From the NCBI RefSeq assembly GCF_041902845.1, contig NZ_CP159486.1:930001-994000 (forward strand): a stretch of DNA of 64,000 nt. Reading direction: 5' to 3'. Shown piece by piece: positions 26,921 through 34,091 of the stretch. The position numbers and the translations under genes are program-made. Below the pieces are notes generated by a model. That model did not search any database and was not told where the DNA came from. It saw only the letters and a list, made by a program, of their open reading frames with translations. Position 1 is the stretch's first letter; each line of letters begins with the position of its first letter. This DNA is from Limibacterium fermenti. Its GTDB lineage: Bacteria > Bacteroidota > Bacteroidia > Bacteroidales > Dysgonomonadaceae.

Positions 26921-27343
26921 TTATCCTTTTATTTTCCATTTTTTCCCGCAACGGAAGCAGGTGTAAGTCTTTTTATAAAAAGGGAATATTGCACCGATGA
27001 CAAAATACGGAAGGAAAGTAAGCCATGAAGGCCTTTTTCTTACTCCGATATTATCGGATAAGCAGAAAGGGCAATGTGTCGTGTCTTTTATCTGTCGTTT
27101 GTTGAATGCATAGACGTTTTCTATTGGCCCTTCTGTTTCTTCAATTATTTTTTGAGCCCGTTGGGTATCCTTTTCCCATATTTGAAGCTTGACTCCTCCG
27201 ATTGCGTTCGAATAGAAGTTGTAAACCTGGACGGTTTTCTCGTCTTTCAAGAATGTTGGGATTCCCTCATCCTCCAACTTCGTTTGGAGGATGTACGCTT
27301 CGTGCGGGTAGGTGAATGTTTTAATGGTTACTAATCGTTCCAT
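26921..27343 (-). CDS. DUF2007 / zinc-ribbon protein
   Basis: 140 residues: an N-terminal DUF2007 domain (VTIKTFTYPHEAYILQTKLE, IGGVKLQIWE) thought to act in signalling or protein degradation, followed by a split zinc ribbon CPFC...CFRC flanking a hydrophobic segment (WLTFLPYFVIGAIFPFY) that may cross the membrane. It is convergent with nfnB, with six bases between stop codons. TATCTTTG (27373-27366, minus) is a likely -7 box. Confidence 0.85.
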   Translation of the reverse strand: MERLVTIKTFTYPHEAYILQTKLEDEGIPTFLKDEKTVQVYNFYSNAIGGVKLQIWEKDTQRAQKIIEETEGPIENVYAFNKRQIKDTTHCPFCLSDNIGVRKRPSWLTFLPYFVIGAIFPFYKKTYTCFRCGKKWKIKG

Positions 27344-27477
27344 AATCGAGAGATTCTTAAAAAAACAAAGATACTAAAAAAACAATGGTGTCGCTTATAT
27401 AAAAAAGGATGATGAATAGAAATGGGGAACGCGGAGAAAAAAGGAGGAAGAATTTATTTTATTTCAACAATTATTTC

Positions 27478-27616
27478 TATCTTTGCAGCCTGAAACAATA
27501 AAATGAACAGTAACTCACTAACAATAACTTATAAATAAAGAATTAATAGGGGGTTGTAGGCGAGTCGAAGAATGGCTATTTTACAAAGAAAATTATTATA
27601 AACAATAAAATAAAAT
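27478..27616 (+). promoter_or_regulatory. rpsU promoter -7 box and leader
   Basis: TATCTTTG at 27478-27485 is a perfect -7 box; the -33 region is AT-rich without a clear TTTG. The ~125-base leader contains GGGGGTTGTAGGCGAGTC, which stands out in an AT-rich context. I cannot fold a convincing structure by eye. Confidence 0.5.
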
Positions 27617-27808
27617 ATGATCATTGTACAACTAAAAGAAGGCGAAAATATAGAAAGAGCTTTAAAGAAATTCAAACGTAAATATGAAAAAACCGGTGTT
27701 GTAAGAGAACTCCGCAGCCGTCAATCATTTACCAAACCATCGGTTGTCAATAGGAAAAACAGACAACGTGCCGCTTACGTGCAGAAGCTAAAAGAAAACG
27801 AAGACTAA
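27617..27808 (+). CDS. rpsU: 30S ribosomal protein S21
   Basis: 63 residues, MIIVQLKEGENIERALKKFK, then RKYEKTGVVRELRSRQSF, with a basic C-terminus. Length and pattern match S21, which binds near the 16S rRNA 3' end. It heads the block leading to xerC and hpf. Confidence 0.95.
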   Translation: MIIVQLKEGENIERALKKFKRKYEKTGVVRELRSRQSFTKPSVVNRKNRQRAAYVQKLKENED

Positions 27809-27874
27809 TTTCTTTTTTTAAACAAAAAACCGTATCTTCGTAATCCGTTGCTATTGTTGCTATCGGATTACGTT

Positions 27875-28765
27875 ATGTGGATAGATAAATTTATACAGTA
27901 TCTCCGTATTGAGAAGAATTATTCTCCTCATACGGTGATTTCTTATTTAAATGATCTTACACAGTTTGAACACTTCATTATCGAAAAATGTGGAGTGTTC
28001 GATCCCGTGCAGATTGACGCCGATTTGATTCGTATTTGGATTGCCCAATTAATGGAGGCGAATCTTACGGCTCGAACGGCCAACCGTAAATTGAGTGCCG
28101 TAAAATCTTTTTATACCTATTTAAAGAAAAAATCGGTGGTCGCACATAATCCCGCGGAGATGATCACGGGCCCAAAAGTAAACAAAAAGTTACCTGTATT
28201 TGTCAAGAATGCCGATATGCAGCATCTCTTGGATGACGAGCTCAATTGGTCGGATAGTTTTAAGGATCAAAGAGACCGTTTTATCATTGAACTTTTGTAC
28301 GTTAGCGGAATGCGTTGCGCCGAGCTCATCGCATTGAAAGATTCCGATATTGATTTTACAAATTGTACGGTTCGGGTAACCGGAAAAAGGAACAAACAGC
28401 GCATCATCCCTTTTTCGGATACGACACGACTAAAAATGTCTGATTATATTCGTGTAAGAAATCGGGAAATCGAGAACAAAGGTCCTTTCCTGTTTGTTAA
28501 GCAAAACGGAGGCCCGTTGTATCCTTCACTGGTATATAATATCGTTCACCGACGCTTAAACAGCATTCCGACATTGTCTAAAAAGAGCCCTCATGTGCTC
28601 CGTCATTCGTTTGCGACCGAAATGCTGAACAACGGTGCCGAAATTAATGCCGTAAAGGAATTGCTCGGTCATTCCAGTCTGGCTTCTACGGAGGTTTATA
28701 CGCACGTAAGTTTTGAAGAATTGAAAAAAGTGTATAACATTGCTCATCCACGAGCTAAAAAATGA
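27875..28765 (+). CDS. xerC: Tyrosine recombinase XerC/XerD-like
   Basis: A 296-residue tyrosine recombinase from ATG 27875 (MWIDKFIQYLRIEKNYSPHT). The SAM-like N-terminal domain is followed by the catalytic set: Arg in SGMRCAELIAL, Lys in VTGKRNKQRIIPF, HVLRHSFATEML, LGHSSLASTEVYTH with the nucleophile Tyr. XerCD resolve chromosome dimers at dif. Placement between rpsU and hpf marks it as the core gene rather than a phage or transposon integrase. Confidence 0.92.
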   Translation: MWIDKFIQYLRIEKNYSPHTVISYLNDLTQFEHFIIEKCGVFDPVQIDADLIRIWIAQLMEANLTARTANRKLSAVKSFYTYLKKKSVVAHNPAEMITGPKVNKKLPVFVKNADMQHLLDDELNWSDSFKDQRDRFIIELLYVSGMRCAELIALKDSDIDFTNCTVRVTGKRNKQRIIPFSDTTRLKMSDYIRVRNREIENKGPFLFVKQNGGPLYPSLVYNIVHRRLNSIPTLSKKSPHVLRHSFATEMLNNGAEINAVKELLGHSSLASTEVYTHVSFEELKKVYNIAHPRAKK

Positions 28766-28778
28766 AGGAGGTAAATTT

Positions 28779-29096
28779 ATGAAACTGAGAATTCAATCAA
28801 TCAATTTTGACGCCACGGAACAATTGAAAGCATTTATTGAGAAAAAGATCAAAAAGCTGGAACGTTTTAGTGATGAAATCATTCAGACAGAAGTAAGCCT
28901 GAAAGTAATTAAACCGGATACCGCAAAGAACAAAGAAGCGCTTGTTAAAATGAATTTGCGGCATAGCGAAGCGGTCGCTACCAAAACGGCCGACACCTTC
29001 GAAGAGGCCATTGATCTGTGCGCTTTTGCAATAGAAAAACAAATCCTTAAAACAAAAGAGAAAAAGGATCATATATCTCCCAAAAAAATCGTTTAA
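28779..29096 (+). CDS. hpf: Ribosome hibernation promoting factor
   Basis: A short-form HPF/RaiA of 105 residues from ATG 28779 (MKLRIQSINFDATEQLKAFI). The core EKKIKKLERFSDEIIQTEVS and the basic/acidic C-terminal part match the family, which stabilises inactive ribosomes. An AGGAGGT lies 6 bases before the ATG, a strong Shine-Dalgarno sequence that is unusual in Bacteroidota. The upstream in-frame ATG at 28740 overlaps xerC and is rejected. Confidence 0.92.
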   Translation: MKLRIQSINFDATEQLKAFIEKKIKKLERFSDEIIQTEVSLKVIKPDTAKNKEALVKMNLRHSEAVATKTADTFEEAIDLCAFAIEKQILKTKEKKDHISPKKIV

Positions 29097-29100
29097 AAAA

Positions 29101-29131
29101 TTTGGCAATCAAAAAAATATCATTACCTTTG
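29101..29131 (+). promoter_or_regulatory. Strong promoter of the tRNA-tuf-rpo block
   Basis: TTTG at 29101-29104, exactly 19 bases, TACCTTTG at 29124-29131: a full Bacteroidota consensus. It lies 53 bases before tRNA-Thr. The leader carries a small CTCTC...GAGAG hairpin (29140-29162). Confidence 0.85.
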
Positions 29132-29184
29132 CGACCGTTTCTCTCTTATCTGGAGGAGAGGAACGGTTAATTATAAGACTATAA

Positions 29185-29258
29185 GCCTCTTTAGCTCAGT
29201 TGGCCAGAGCACGTGATTTGTAATCTCGGGGTCGTTGGTTCGAATCCGACAAGAGGCT
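29185..29258 (+). tRNA. tRNA-Thr (anticodon TGT)
   Basis: 74 nt; acceptor GCCTCTT/AAGAGGC, D-arm GCTC...GAGC, anticodon loop TTTGTAA giving TGT, T-arm GTTGG-TTCGAAT-CCGAC. One T-T mismatch in the anticodon stem. Confidence 0.95.
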
Positions 29259-29296
29259 CTCCGGTTCAAAAGGGATTGATCGGGTTTTTAATACGG

Positions 29297-29379
29297 GGGC
29301 AGTTACCAGAGTGGCCAAATGGGGCTGACTGTAACTCAGCTGGCTTACGCCTTCGGTGGTTCGAATCCATCACTGCCCA
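29297..29379 (+). tRNA. tRNA-Tyr (anticodon GTA)
   Basis: 83 nt with a long variable arm (class II). Acceptor GGGCAGT/ACTGCCC, anticodon loop CTGTAAC giving GTA, T-loop TTCGAAT. Confidence 0.95.
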
Positions 29380-29427
29380 CAAAGGAATTAGCAAATTTGC
29401 ATATTAACTAATTTGCTAATTAAATTC

Positions 29428-29500
29428 GCGGAAGTAGCTCAGTTGATAGAGCATTAGCCTTCCAAGCTGAGGGTCGCGGGTTTGAGTCCCGTCTTCCGCT
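29428..29500 (+). tRNA. tRNA-Gly (anticodon TCC)
   Basis: 73 nt; acceptor GCGGAAG/CTTCCGC, anticodon stem TTAGC/GCTGA with loop CTTCCAA giving TCC, T-arm GCGGG-TTTGAGT-CCCGT. Confidence 0.95.
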
Positions 29501-29505
29501 CTCTC

Positions 29506-29577
<72 letters not shown>

Positions 29578-29673
29578 CGACAATGCAATGGTAGAATGTA
29601 GGATAGAGGGAAGATAATAGTTATAGTAAATAAGAATACAACATTTTAATTAAACGAATTAATAGAACATTTT

Positions 29674-30861
29674 ATGGCAAAAGAACATTTTAACCGAACG
29701 AAACCGCATGTGAACATCGGTACAATCGGTCACGTTGACCACGGTAAAACGACTTTAACGGCTGCTATCACTACTGTATTGGCTAAAAAAGGTCTTTCGG
29801 AAGTGAAATCATTCGATTCTATCGATAATGCGCCGGAAGAAAAAGAAAGGGGTATTACAATTAATACTTCACACGTTGAATATGAAACGGAAAATCGTCA
29901 CTACGCACACGTTGACTGTCCGGGTCACGCTGACTATGTGAAAAACATGGTTACAGGCGCGGCTCAAATGGACGGAGCGATCATTGTGGTTGCTGCTACT
30001 GACGGTCCTATGCCTCAGACACGCGAGCACATTCTTTTAGCTCGTCAGGTGAATGTTCCCAAGCTGGTTGTGTTTATGAATAAATGCGACTTGGTGGATG
30101 ATGAAGAGATGTTGGAACTCGTAGAGATGGAAATGAGAGAACTTCTGTCATTCTATGATTTCGACGGTGATAATACTCCTGTCATTCGCGGTTCTGCATT
30201 GGGCGCTTTGAACGGCGATCCCAAATGGGAAGAACAAGTACTGGCGTTGATGAAGGCTGTTGACGAATGGATTCCGCTGTCTCCGCGTGATATCGACAAA
30301 CCTTTCTTGATGCCTGTTGAAGACGTATTCTCGATCACGGGTCGTGGAACGGTTGCTACAGGACGTATCGAAGCCGGTATTGTTAAGACAGGCGATGAAG
30401 TCCAAATCATCGGTTTGGGATCGGAAGGTAAAAAATCGGTTATTACCGGTGTGGAAATGTTCCGTAAGATTCTTGATGAAGGACAAGCCGGTGACAACGT
30501 AGGTTTGTTATTGCGAGGCATCGATAAGGATGAAATCAAGCGCGGTATGGTTATTACGCATCCGGGCACCGTAAAACCTCACTCTAAATTTAAAGCAGAG
30601 GTGTATATCTTGAAAAAAGAAGAAGGTGGCCGTCATACTCCGTTCCACAATCATTATCGTCCTCAATTCTATATCCGTACATTGGATGTTACCGGCGAAA
30701 TTCAATTGCCCGAAGGCGTTGAAATGGTAATGCCCGGTGATAATGTTACCATCGAAGTGGATTTGATCTATCCGGTAGCATGTCACGTAGGACTTCGTTT
30801 CGCTATCCGCGAAGGAGGACGTACGGTAGGTGCGGGTCAGATTACGGAATTGGTAGACTAA
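29674..30861 (+). CDS. tuf: Elongation factor Tu
   Basis: 395-residue GTPase delivering aminoacyl-tRNA to the ribosome. GTP motifs in order: GHVDHGKT (19-26), the switch I RGITIN, DCPGHADY, NKCD and SALGA; domains 2 and 3 follow with RGTVATGRIEAG and GGRHTPFHNHYRPQFYIRT. Embedded between four tRNA genes and tRNA-Trp, it is likely expressed from the promoter at 29101. tRNA processing would release its mRNA. Confidence 0.98.
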   Translation: MAKEHFNRTKPHVNIGTIGHVDHGKTTLTAAITTVLAKKGLSEVKSFDSIDNAPEEKERGITINTSHVEYETENRHYAHVDCPGHADYVKNMVTGAAQMDGAIIVVAATDGPMPQTREHILLARQVNVPKLVVFMNKCDLVDDEEMLELVEMEMRELLSFYDFDGDNTPVIRGSALGALNGDPKWEEQVLALMKAVDEWIPLSPRDIDKPFLMPVEDVFSITGRGTVATGRIEAGIVKTGDEVQIIGLGSEGKKSVITGVEMFRKILDEGQAGDNVGLLLRGIDKDEIKRGMVITHPGTVKPHSKFKAEVYILKKEEGGRHTPFHNHYRPQFYIRTLDVTGEIQLPEGVEMVMPGDNVTIEVDLIYPVACHVGLRFAIREGGRTVGAGQITELVD

Positions 30862-30932
30862 TTTTATATAGTCACATTATACAATACACTTAGAGGGAGG
30901 TGTGTTTTAACCGCCTCCTGACTAAGTGGTAT

Positions 30933-31006
30933 ACGGGTCTAGCTCAGTTTGGTAGAGCACTGGTCTCCAAAACCAGGTGTCGGGAGTTCGAGTCTCTCGA
31001 CCCGTG
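30933..31006 (+). tRNA. tRNA-Trp (anticodon CCA)
   Basis: 74 nt; acceptor ACGGGTC/GACCCGT, anticodon stem CTGGT/ACCAG with loop CTCCAAA giving CCA. It is the usual bridge between tuf and secE in bacteria. Confidence 0.95.
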
Positions 31007-31026
31007 CATAAAACGATCCGAATTAA

Positions 31027-31218
31027 ATGAAAAAAATTGTTGCATATATCAAGGATGCTTATAACGAATTGGTTTATAAAGTCTCCTGGCCATCCAAAGA
31101 GGAACTGACAAGCAGTACGATAATTGTTATGATTGCTTCCCTTATCATTGCCGTAATAGTGTTTGTGATGGACTCTTTGTTTGAGTGGATATTGAAATTT
31201 TTCTATGGTATCTTATAA
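31027..31218 (+). CDS. secE: Preprotein translocase subunit SecE
   Basis: 63 residues with the amphipathic KDAYNELVYKVSWPSKEELT segment and one membrane helix (IIVMIASLIIAVIVFVMDSL). This is the minimal one-helix SecE that clamps SecY. It starts 21 bases after tRNA-Trp. Confidence 0.95.
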   Translation: MKKIVAYIKDAYNELVYKVSWPSKEELTSSTIIVMIASLIIAVIVFVMDSLFEWILKFFYGIL

Positions 31219-31238
31219 CTTACTGAACAAAAGGAAAC

Positions 31239-31781
31239 ATGACTGAAGATGGAAAAAAATGGTACGTTCTGCGTGCTGTTAGCGGAAAAGAGAATAAAGT
31301 CAAAGAATACCTTGAGTCAGAAATTAAAAAGACCGATTTAGGAAAGTATATTTCTCAAGTTCTTATCCCGACCGAAAAAACTTATTCTGTACGAAACGGA
31401 AAGAAAGTGCTCAAAGAACGCGCTTACCTTCCGGGTTATGTATTGATTGAAGCTCATCTGACGGGAGAAGTTATTCATGATCTTAAAAACATCAATTACG
31501 TAGCCGGTTTTCTGCCCAACACCAATAATCCTCAACCTCTCAGAGAGAGTGAGGTGAAACGTATTTTAGGTACGATGGACGAATTGGAAGAAGCCGGGAG
31601 CGAAATGGATGTAAAATACTATGTCGGAGAGAACGTGAAAGTGATTAGCGGTCCTTTCAGCAGTTTTTCGGGTGTAGTGGAGGAAGTGAACGATGAGAGG
31701 AAGAAACTCAAAGTGATGGTAAAAATTTTCGGACGTAAACAACTCTTGGAGTTGGGATATATGCAAGTAGAGAAAGAATAA
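31239..31781 (+). CDS. nusG: Transcription termination/antitermination protein NusG
   Basis: 180 residues: NGN domain (KKWYVLRAVSGKENKVKEYL, LPGYVLIEA, VAGFLPN) and C-terminal KOW domain (VGENVKVISGPFSSFSGVVE). NusG suppresses pausing of RNA polymerase and links it to Rho or S10. Standard secE-nusG-rplK order. Confidence 0.97.
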   Translation: MTEDGKKWYVLRAVSGKENKVKEYLESEIKKTDLGKYISQVLIPTEKTYSVRNGKKVLKERAYLPGYVLIEAHLTGEVIHDLKNINYVAGFLPNTNNPQPLRESEVKRILGTMDELEEAGSEMDVKYYVGENVKVISGPFSSFSGVVEEVNDERKKLKVMVKIFGRKQLLELGYMQVEKE

Positions 31782-31854
31782 TCAGATTTGGTTACGCAGA
31801 TTCTGTAGATTCTTCTATGTGTTTCGAAAACCGTAATTAATTAAAATCAAAAAA

Positions 31855-32304
31855 ATGGCTAAAGAAGTTGCTGGACAACTAAAATTACAAATCAAAGGAG
31901 GGGCTGCGAATCCATCTCCCCCGGTAGGCCCTGCATTGGGTTCCAAAGGGATCAATATTATGGAGTTTTGCAAGCAGTTCAATGCCAGAACTCAAGACAA
32001 AGCCGGAAAAGTATTGCCAGTGGTCATTACGTATTATGCCGACAAGTCTTTTGATTTTATTGTTAAAACACCGCCGGTTGCAATTCAATTACTGGAAGCC
32101 TCTAAACAAAAAAGTGGTTCGGCCGAGCCTAATCGTAAAAAAGTAGCAGAAGTGACTTGGGAACAAGTACAAACGATAGCTCAGGAAAAAATGCCGGACT
32201 TAAACTGCTTCACACTTGAATCTGCAATGCACATGGTTGCCGGAACGGCTCGAAGCATGGGTATCACAGTTAAGGGGGAATTTCCCGGAGAGGTTACTAA
32301 CTAA
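31855..32304 (+). CDS. rplK: 50S ribosomal protein L11
   Basis: 149 residues: LKLQIKGGAANPSPPVGPAL, GSKGINIMEFCKQFNARTQD and a C-terminal rRNA-binding domain ending AGTARSMGITVKGEFP. Builds the GTPase-associated centre with 23S rRNA. First of four r-protein genes before rpoB. Confidence 0.98.
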   Translation: MAKEVAGQLKLQIKGGAANPSPPVGPALGSKGINIMEFCKQFNARTQDKAGKVLPVVITYYADKSFDFIVKTPPVAIQLLEASKQKSGSAEPNRKKVAEVTWEQVQTIAQEKMPDLNCFTLESAMHMVAGTARSMGITVKGEFPGEVTN

Positions 32305-32319
32305 AACTTCAATTGAGAC

Positions 32320-33018
32320 ATGAGTAAACTGACAAAAAATCAAAAATTGGCTGTAAGCAAGATTGAAGAGGGGAAAGCCTATTCACTGAAAGAAGCATCG
32401 GAAGTGGTGAAAGAAATTACCACCACAAAATTCGATGCATCGGTTGATATCGATGTACGCCTCGGCATAGATCCGCGTAAAGCGAACCAAATGGTAAGAG
32501 GTGTTGTGTCTCTTCCACATGGAACGGGGAAACAAGTAAGAGTTCTTGTGTTGTGTTCTCCAGAAGCTGAATCCGCTGCTAAAGAAGCGGGAGCAGACTA
32601 TGTAGGACTCGATGAATATATCGAAAAAATTAAAGGAGGTTGGACGGATGTGGATGTGATTATTACACAGCCGCAGATTATGGGTAAAATCGGTGCTTTG
32701 GGGCGTATATTAGGTCCTCGAGGTTTAATGCCGAATCCCAAAAGCGGAACGGTAACTCCCGATGTAGCAAAAGCTGTAAAGGAGGTTAAGCAAGGTAAGA
32801 TCGACTTTAAGGTAGATAAAGCAGGTATTATTCACACTTCTATTGGAAAAGCATCTTTTACGACGGAACAGATTAGAGAAAACGCGAAAGAGTTTATCTC
32901 AACGTTGATCAAATTAAAACCGACAGCGGCAAAAGGTACTTATATTAAAAGCATTTATCTTTCCAGTACGATGAGTCCGGGTATTAAAGTGGACTCTAAA
33001 TCAATAGAAGAAATCTAA
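32320..33018 (+). CDS. rplA: 50S ribosomal protein L1
   Basis: 232 residues; LGIDPRKANQMVRGVVSLPH, GTGKQVRVLVLC, MGKIGALGRILGPRGLMPNP and KSGTVT are diagnostic. Forms the L1 stalk; in many bacteria it also represses this operon by binding the rplK-rplA leader. Confidence 0.98.
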   Translation: MSKLTKNQKLAVSKIEEGKAYSLKEASEVVKEITTTKFDASVDIDVRLGIDPRKANQMVRGVVSLPHGTGKQVRVLVLCSPEAESAAKEAGADYVGLDEYIEKIKGGWTDVDVIITQPQIMGKIGALGRILGPRGLMPNPKSGTVTPDVAKAVKEVKQGKIDFKVDKAGIIHTSIGKASFTTEQIRENAKEFISTLIKLKPTAAKGTYIKSIYLSSTMSPGIKVDSKSIEEI

Positions 33019-33037
33019 TCAAAAAAGGAAAAAATCT

Positions 33038-33556
33038 ATGAAGAAGGAAGATAAAAGTAAAATAATAGAACAGATAGCTGTAAACCTGCAGTCTTATGAG
33101 AATTTCTATCTTACGGATATTGCAACGCTGAATGCAGCAAAAACAAGTACTTTACGTAGAGAATGCTCTAATCAGGATATAAAGCTCTTGGTAGTTAAAA
33201 ATACCTTGTTGCATAAAGCATTCGAATCGCTTGAAAAAAATTATGAAGAGCTTTATCCCGCTTTGAAGGGAAATACGGCTATCATGTTTTCGAATGTGGC
33301 GAATGCCCCAGCTAAACTCATCGATAAATATAAAGCGGACAAAATACCGGCTTTTAAAGCTGCGTATGTTCAAGAAAGCTTCTTTATCGGTGAACCGGCT
33401 CTGAAAGACCTGGTTAATATAAAGAGCAAGACCGAGCTTATTGGAGAGGTAATCATGTTGTTGCAGTCTCCTGCAAAGAATGTGATATCGGCCCTTCAAT
33501 CCGGAGGTTCAATTCTCCATGGAGTTTTGAAGACTTTATCGGAAAAAGAGAATTAA
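33038..33556 (+). CDS. rplJ: 50S ribosomal protein L10
   Basis: 172 residues; N-terminal rRNA-binding part with KLLVVKNTLLHKAFE and NTAIMFSN, and a C-terminal helix (LSEKEN end) that holds L7/L12 dimers. In many bacteria the L10-L12 complex represses translation of this pair; no clear leader structure was seen in the 19-base gap before it. Confidence 0.96.
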   Translation: MKKEDKSKIIEQIAVNLQSYENFYLTDIATLNAAKTSTLRRECSNQDIKLLVVKNTLLHKAFESLEKNYEELYPALKGNTAIMFSNVANAPAKLIDKYKADKIPAFKAAYVQESFFIGEPALKDLVNIKSKTELIGEVIMLLQSPAKNVISALQSGGSILHGVLKTLSEKEN

Positions 33557-33604
33557 AATTTATACAAACAAACAGAACTAGTAATCAATTTAAAAAATAC
33601 AAAA

Positions 33605-33985
33605 ATGGCAGACTTAAAAGCATTTGCTGAACAATTAGTTAACTTAACAGTGAAAGAAGTTAACGAACTTGCTGAAATCTTAAAAACTGAATACGGTATC
33701 GAGCCCGCTGCGGCTGCTGTAGCTGTTGCTGCAAGCCCTGCTGCAGGTGGCGGAGAAGCTGTTGCAGAAGAAAAGAGCGAATTCGATGTAATTCTTAAAA
33801 GTGCAGGTGCAGCAAAACTTGCTGTAGTTAAGGCAGTGAAAGAACTTACCGGACTTGGTTTGAAAGATGCGAAAGATTTGGTTGACGGAGCCCCCAGTGA
33901 AATTAAAAAAGGTATCTCAAAAGACGAAGCAGAAGCTTTGAAAAAACAACTTGAAGAAGCTGGAGCAGAAGTTGAACTTAAATAG
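33605..33985 (+). CDS. rplL: 50S ribosomal protein L7/L12
   Basis: 126 residues: N-terminal dimerisation domain, Ala/Gly-rich hinge (PAAAAVAVAASPAAGGGEAV) and C-terminal factor-binding domain (AKLAVVKAVKELTGLGLKDA, LVDGAP, ISKDEAEALKKQLEEAGAEV). Precedes an attenuator-like hairpin before rpoB. Confidence 0.98.
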   Translation: MADLKAFAEQLVNLTVKEVNELAEILKTEYGIEPAAAAVAVAASPAAGGGEAVAEEKSEFDVILKSAGAAKLAVVKAVKELTGLGLKDAKDLVDGAPSEIKKGISKDEAEALKKQLEEAGAEVELK

Positions 33986-33988
33986 GGG

Positions 33989-34049
33989 TAACCTAATTTT
34001 AGGTTAGGTTGGTTAGGAATCTTCTAGCAGAGAAGATTCTTAACCTTTT
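33989..34049 (+). terminator. rplL-rpoB attenuator-like hairpins
   Basis: A perfect 15-bp stem, GGTTAGGAATCTTCT at 34011-34025 and AGAAGATTCTTAACC at 34031-34045, with loop AGCAG and a short TTTT tail. Just upstream AACCTAATTTTAGGTT (33989-34004) folds alone, and its TTAGG/CCTAA parts could pair with the GGTTAGG arm as an alternative. The position matches the partial terminator that lowers rpoBC relative to r-protein expression in other bacteria. Confidence 0.7.
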
Positions 34050-34091
34050 GTGTCATTACATATTAAGTTCAAAAACTCATTATCCATATTC

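Noticed and set aside
27486..27616. Riboswitch or r-protein autoregulatory leader before rpsU
   Set aside because: I could not find a convincing stem set or a known motif by eye; only the promoter box is supported.
27875..28765. Integrase of a mobile element
   Set aside because: The gene sits in a core block with rpsU and hpf and lacks any attachment-site repeats; it fits chromosomal XerC/XerD.
34050..34091. GTG start for rpoB with 14 extra residues
   Set aside because: It would begin inside the T tract of the attenuator hairpin, and the family N-terminus matches the ATG at 34092.
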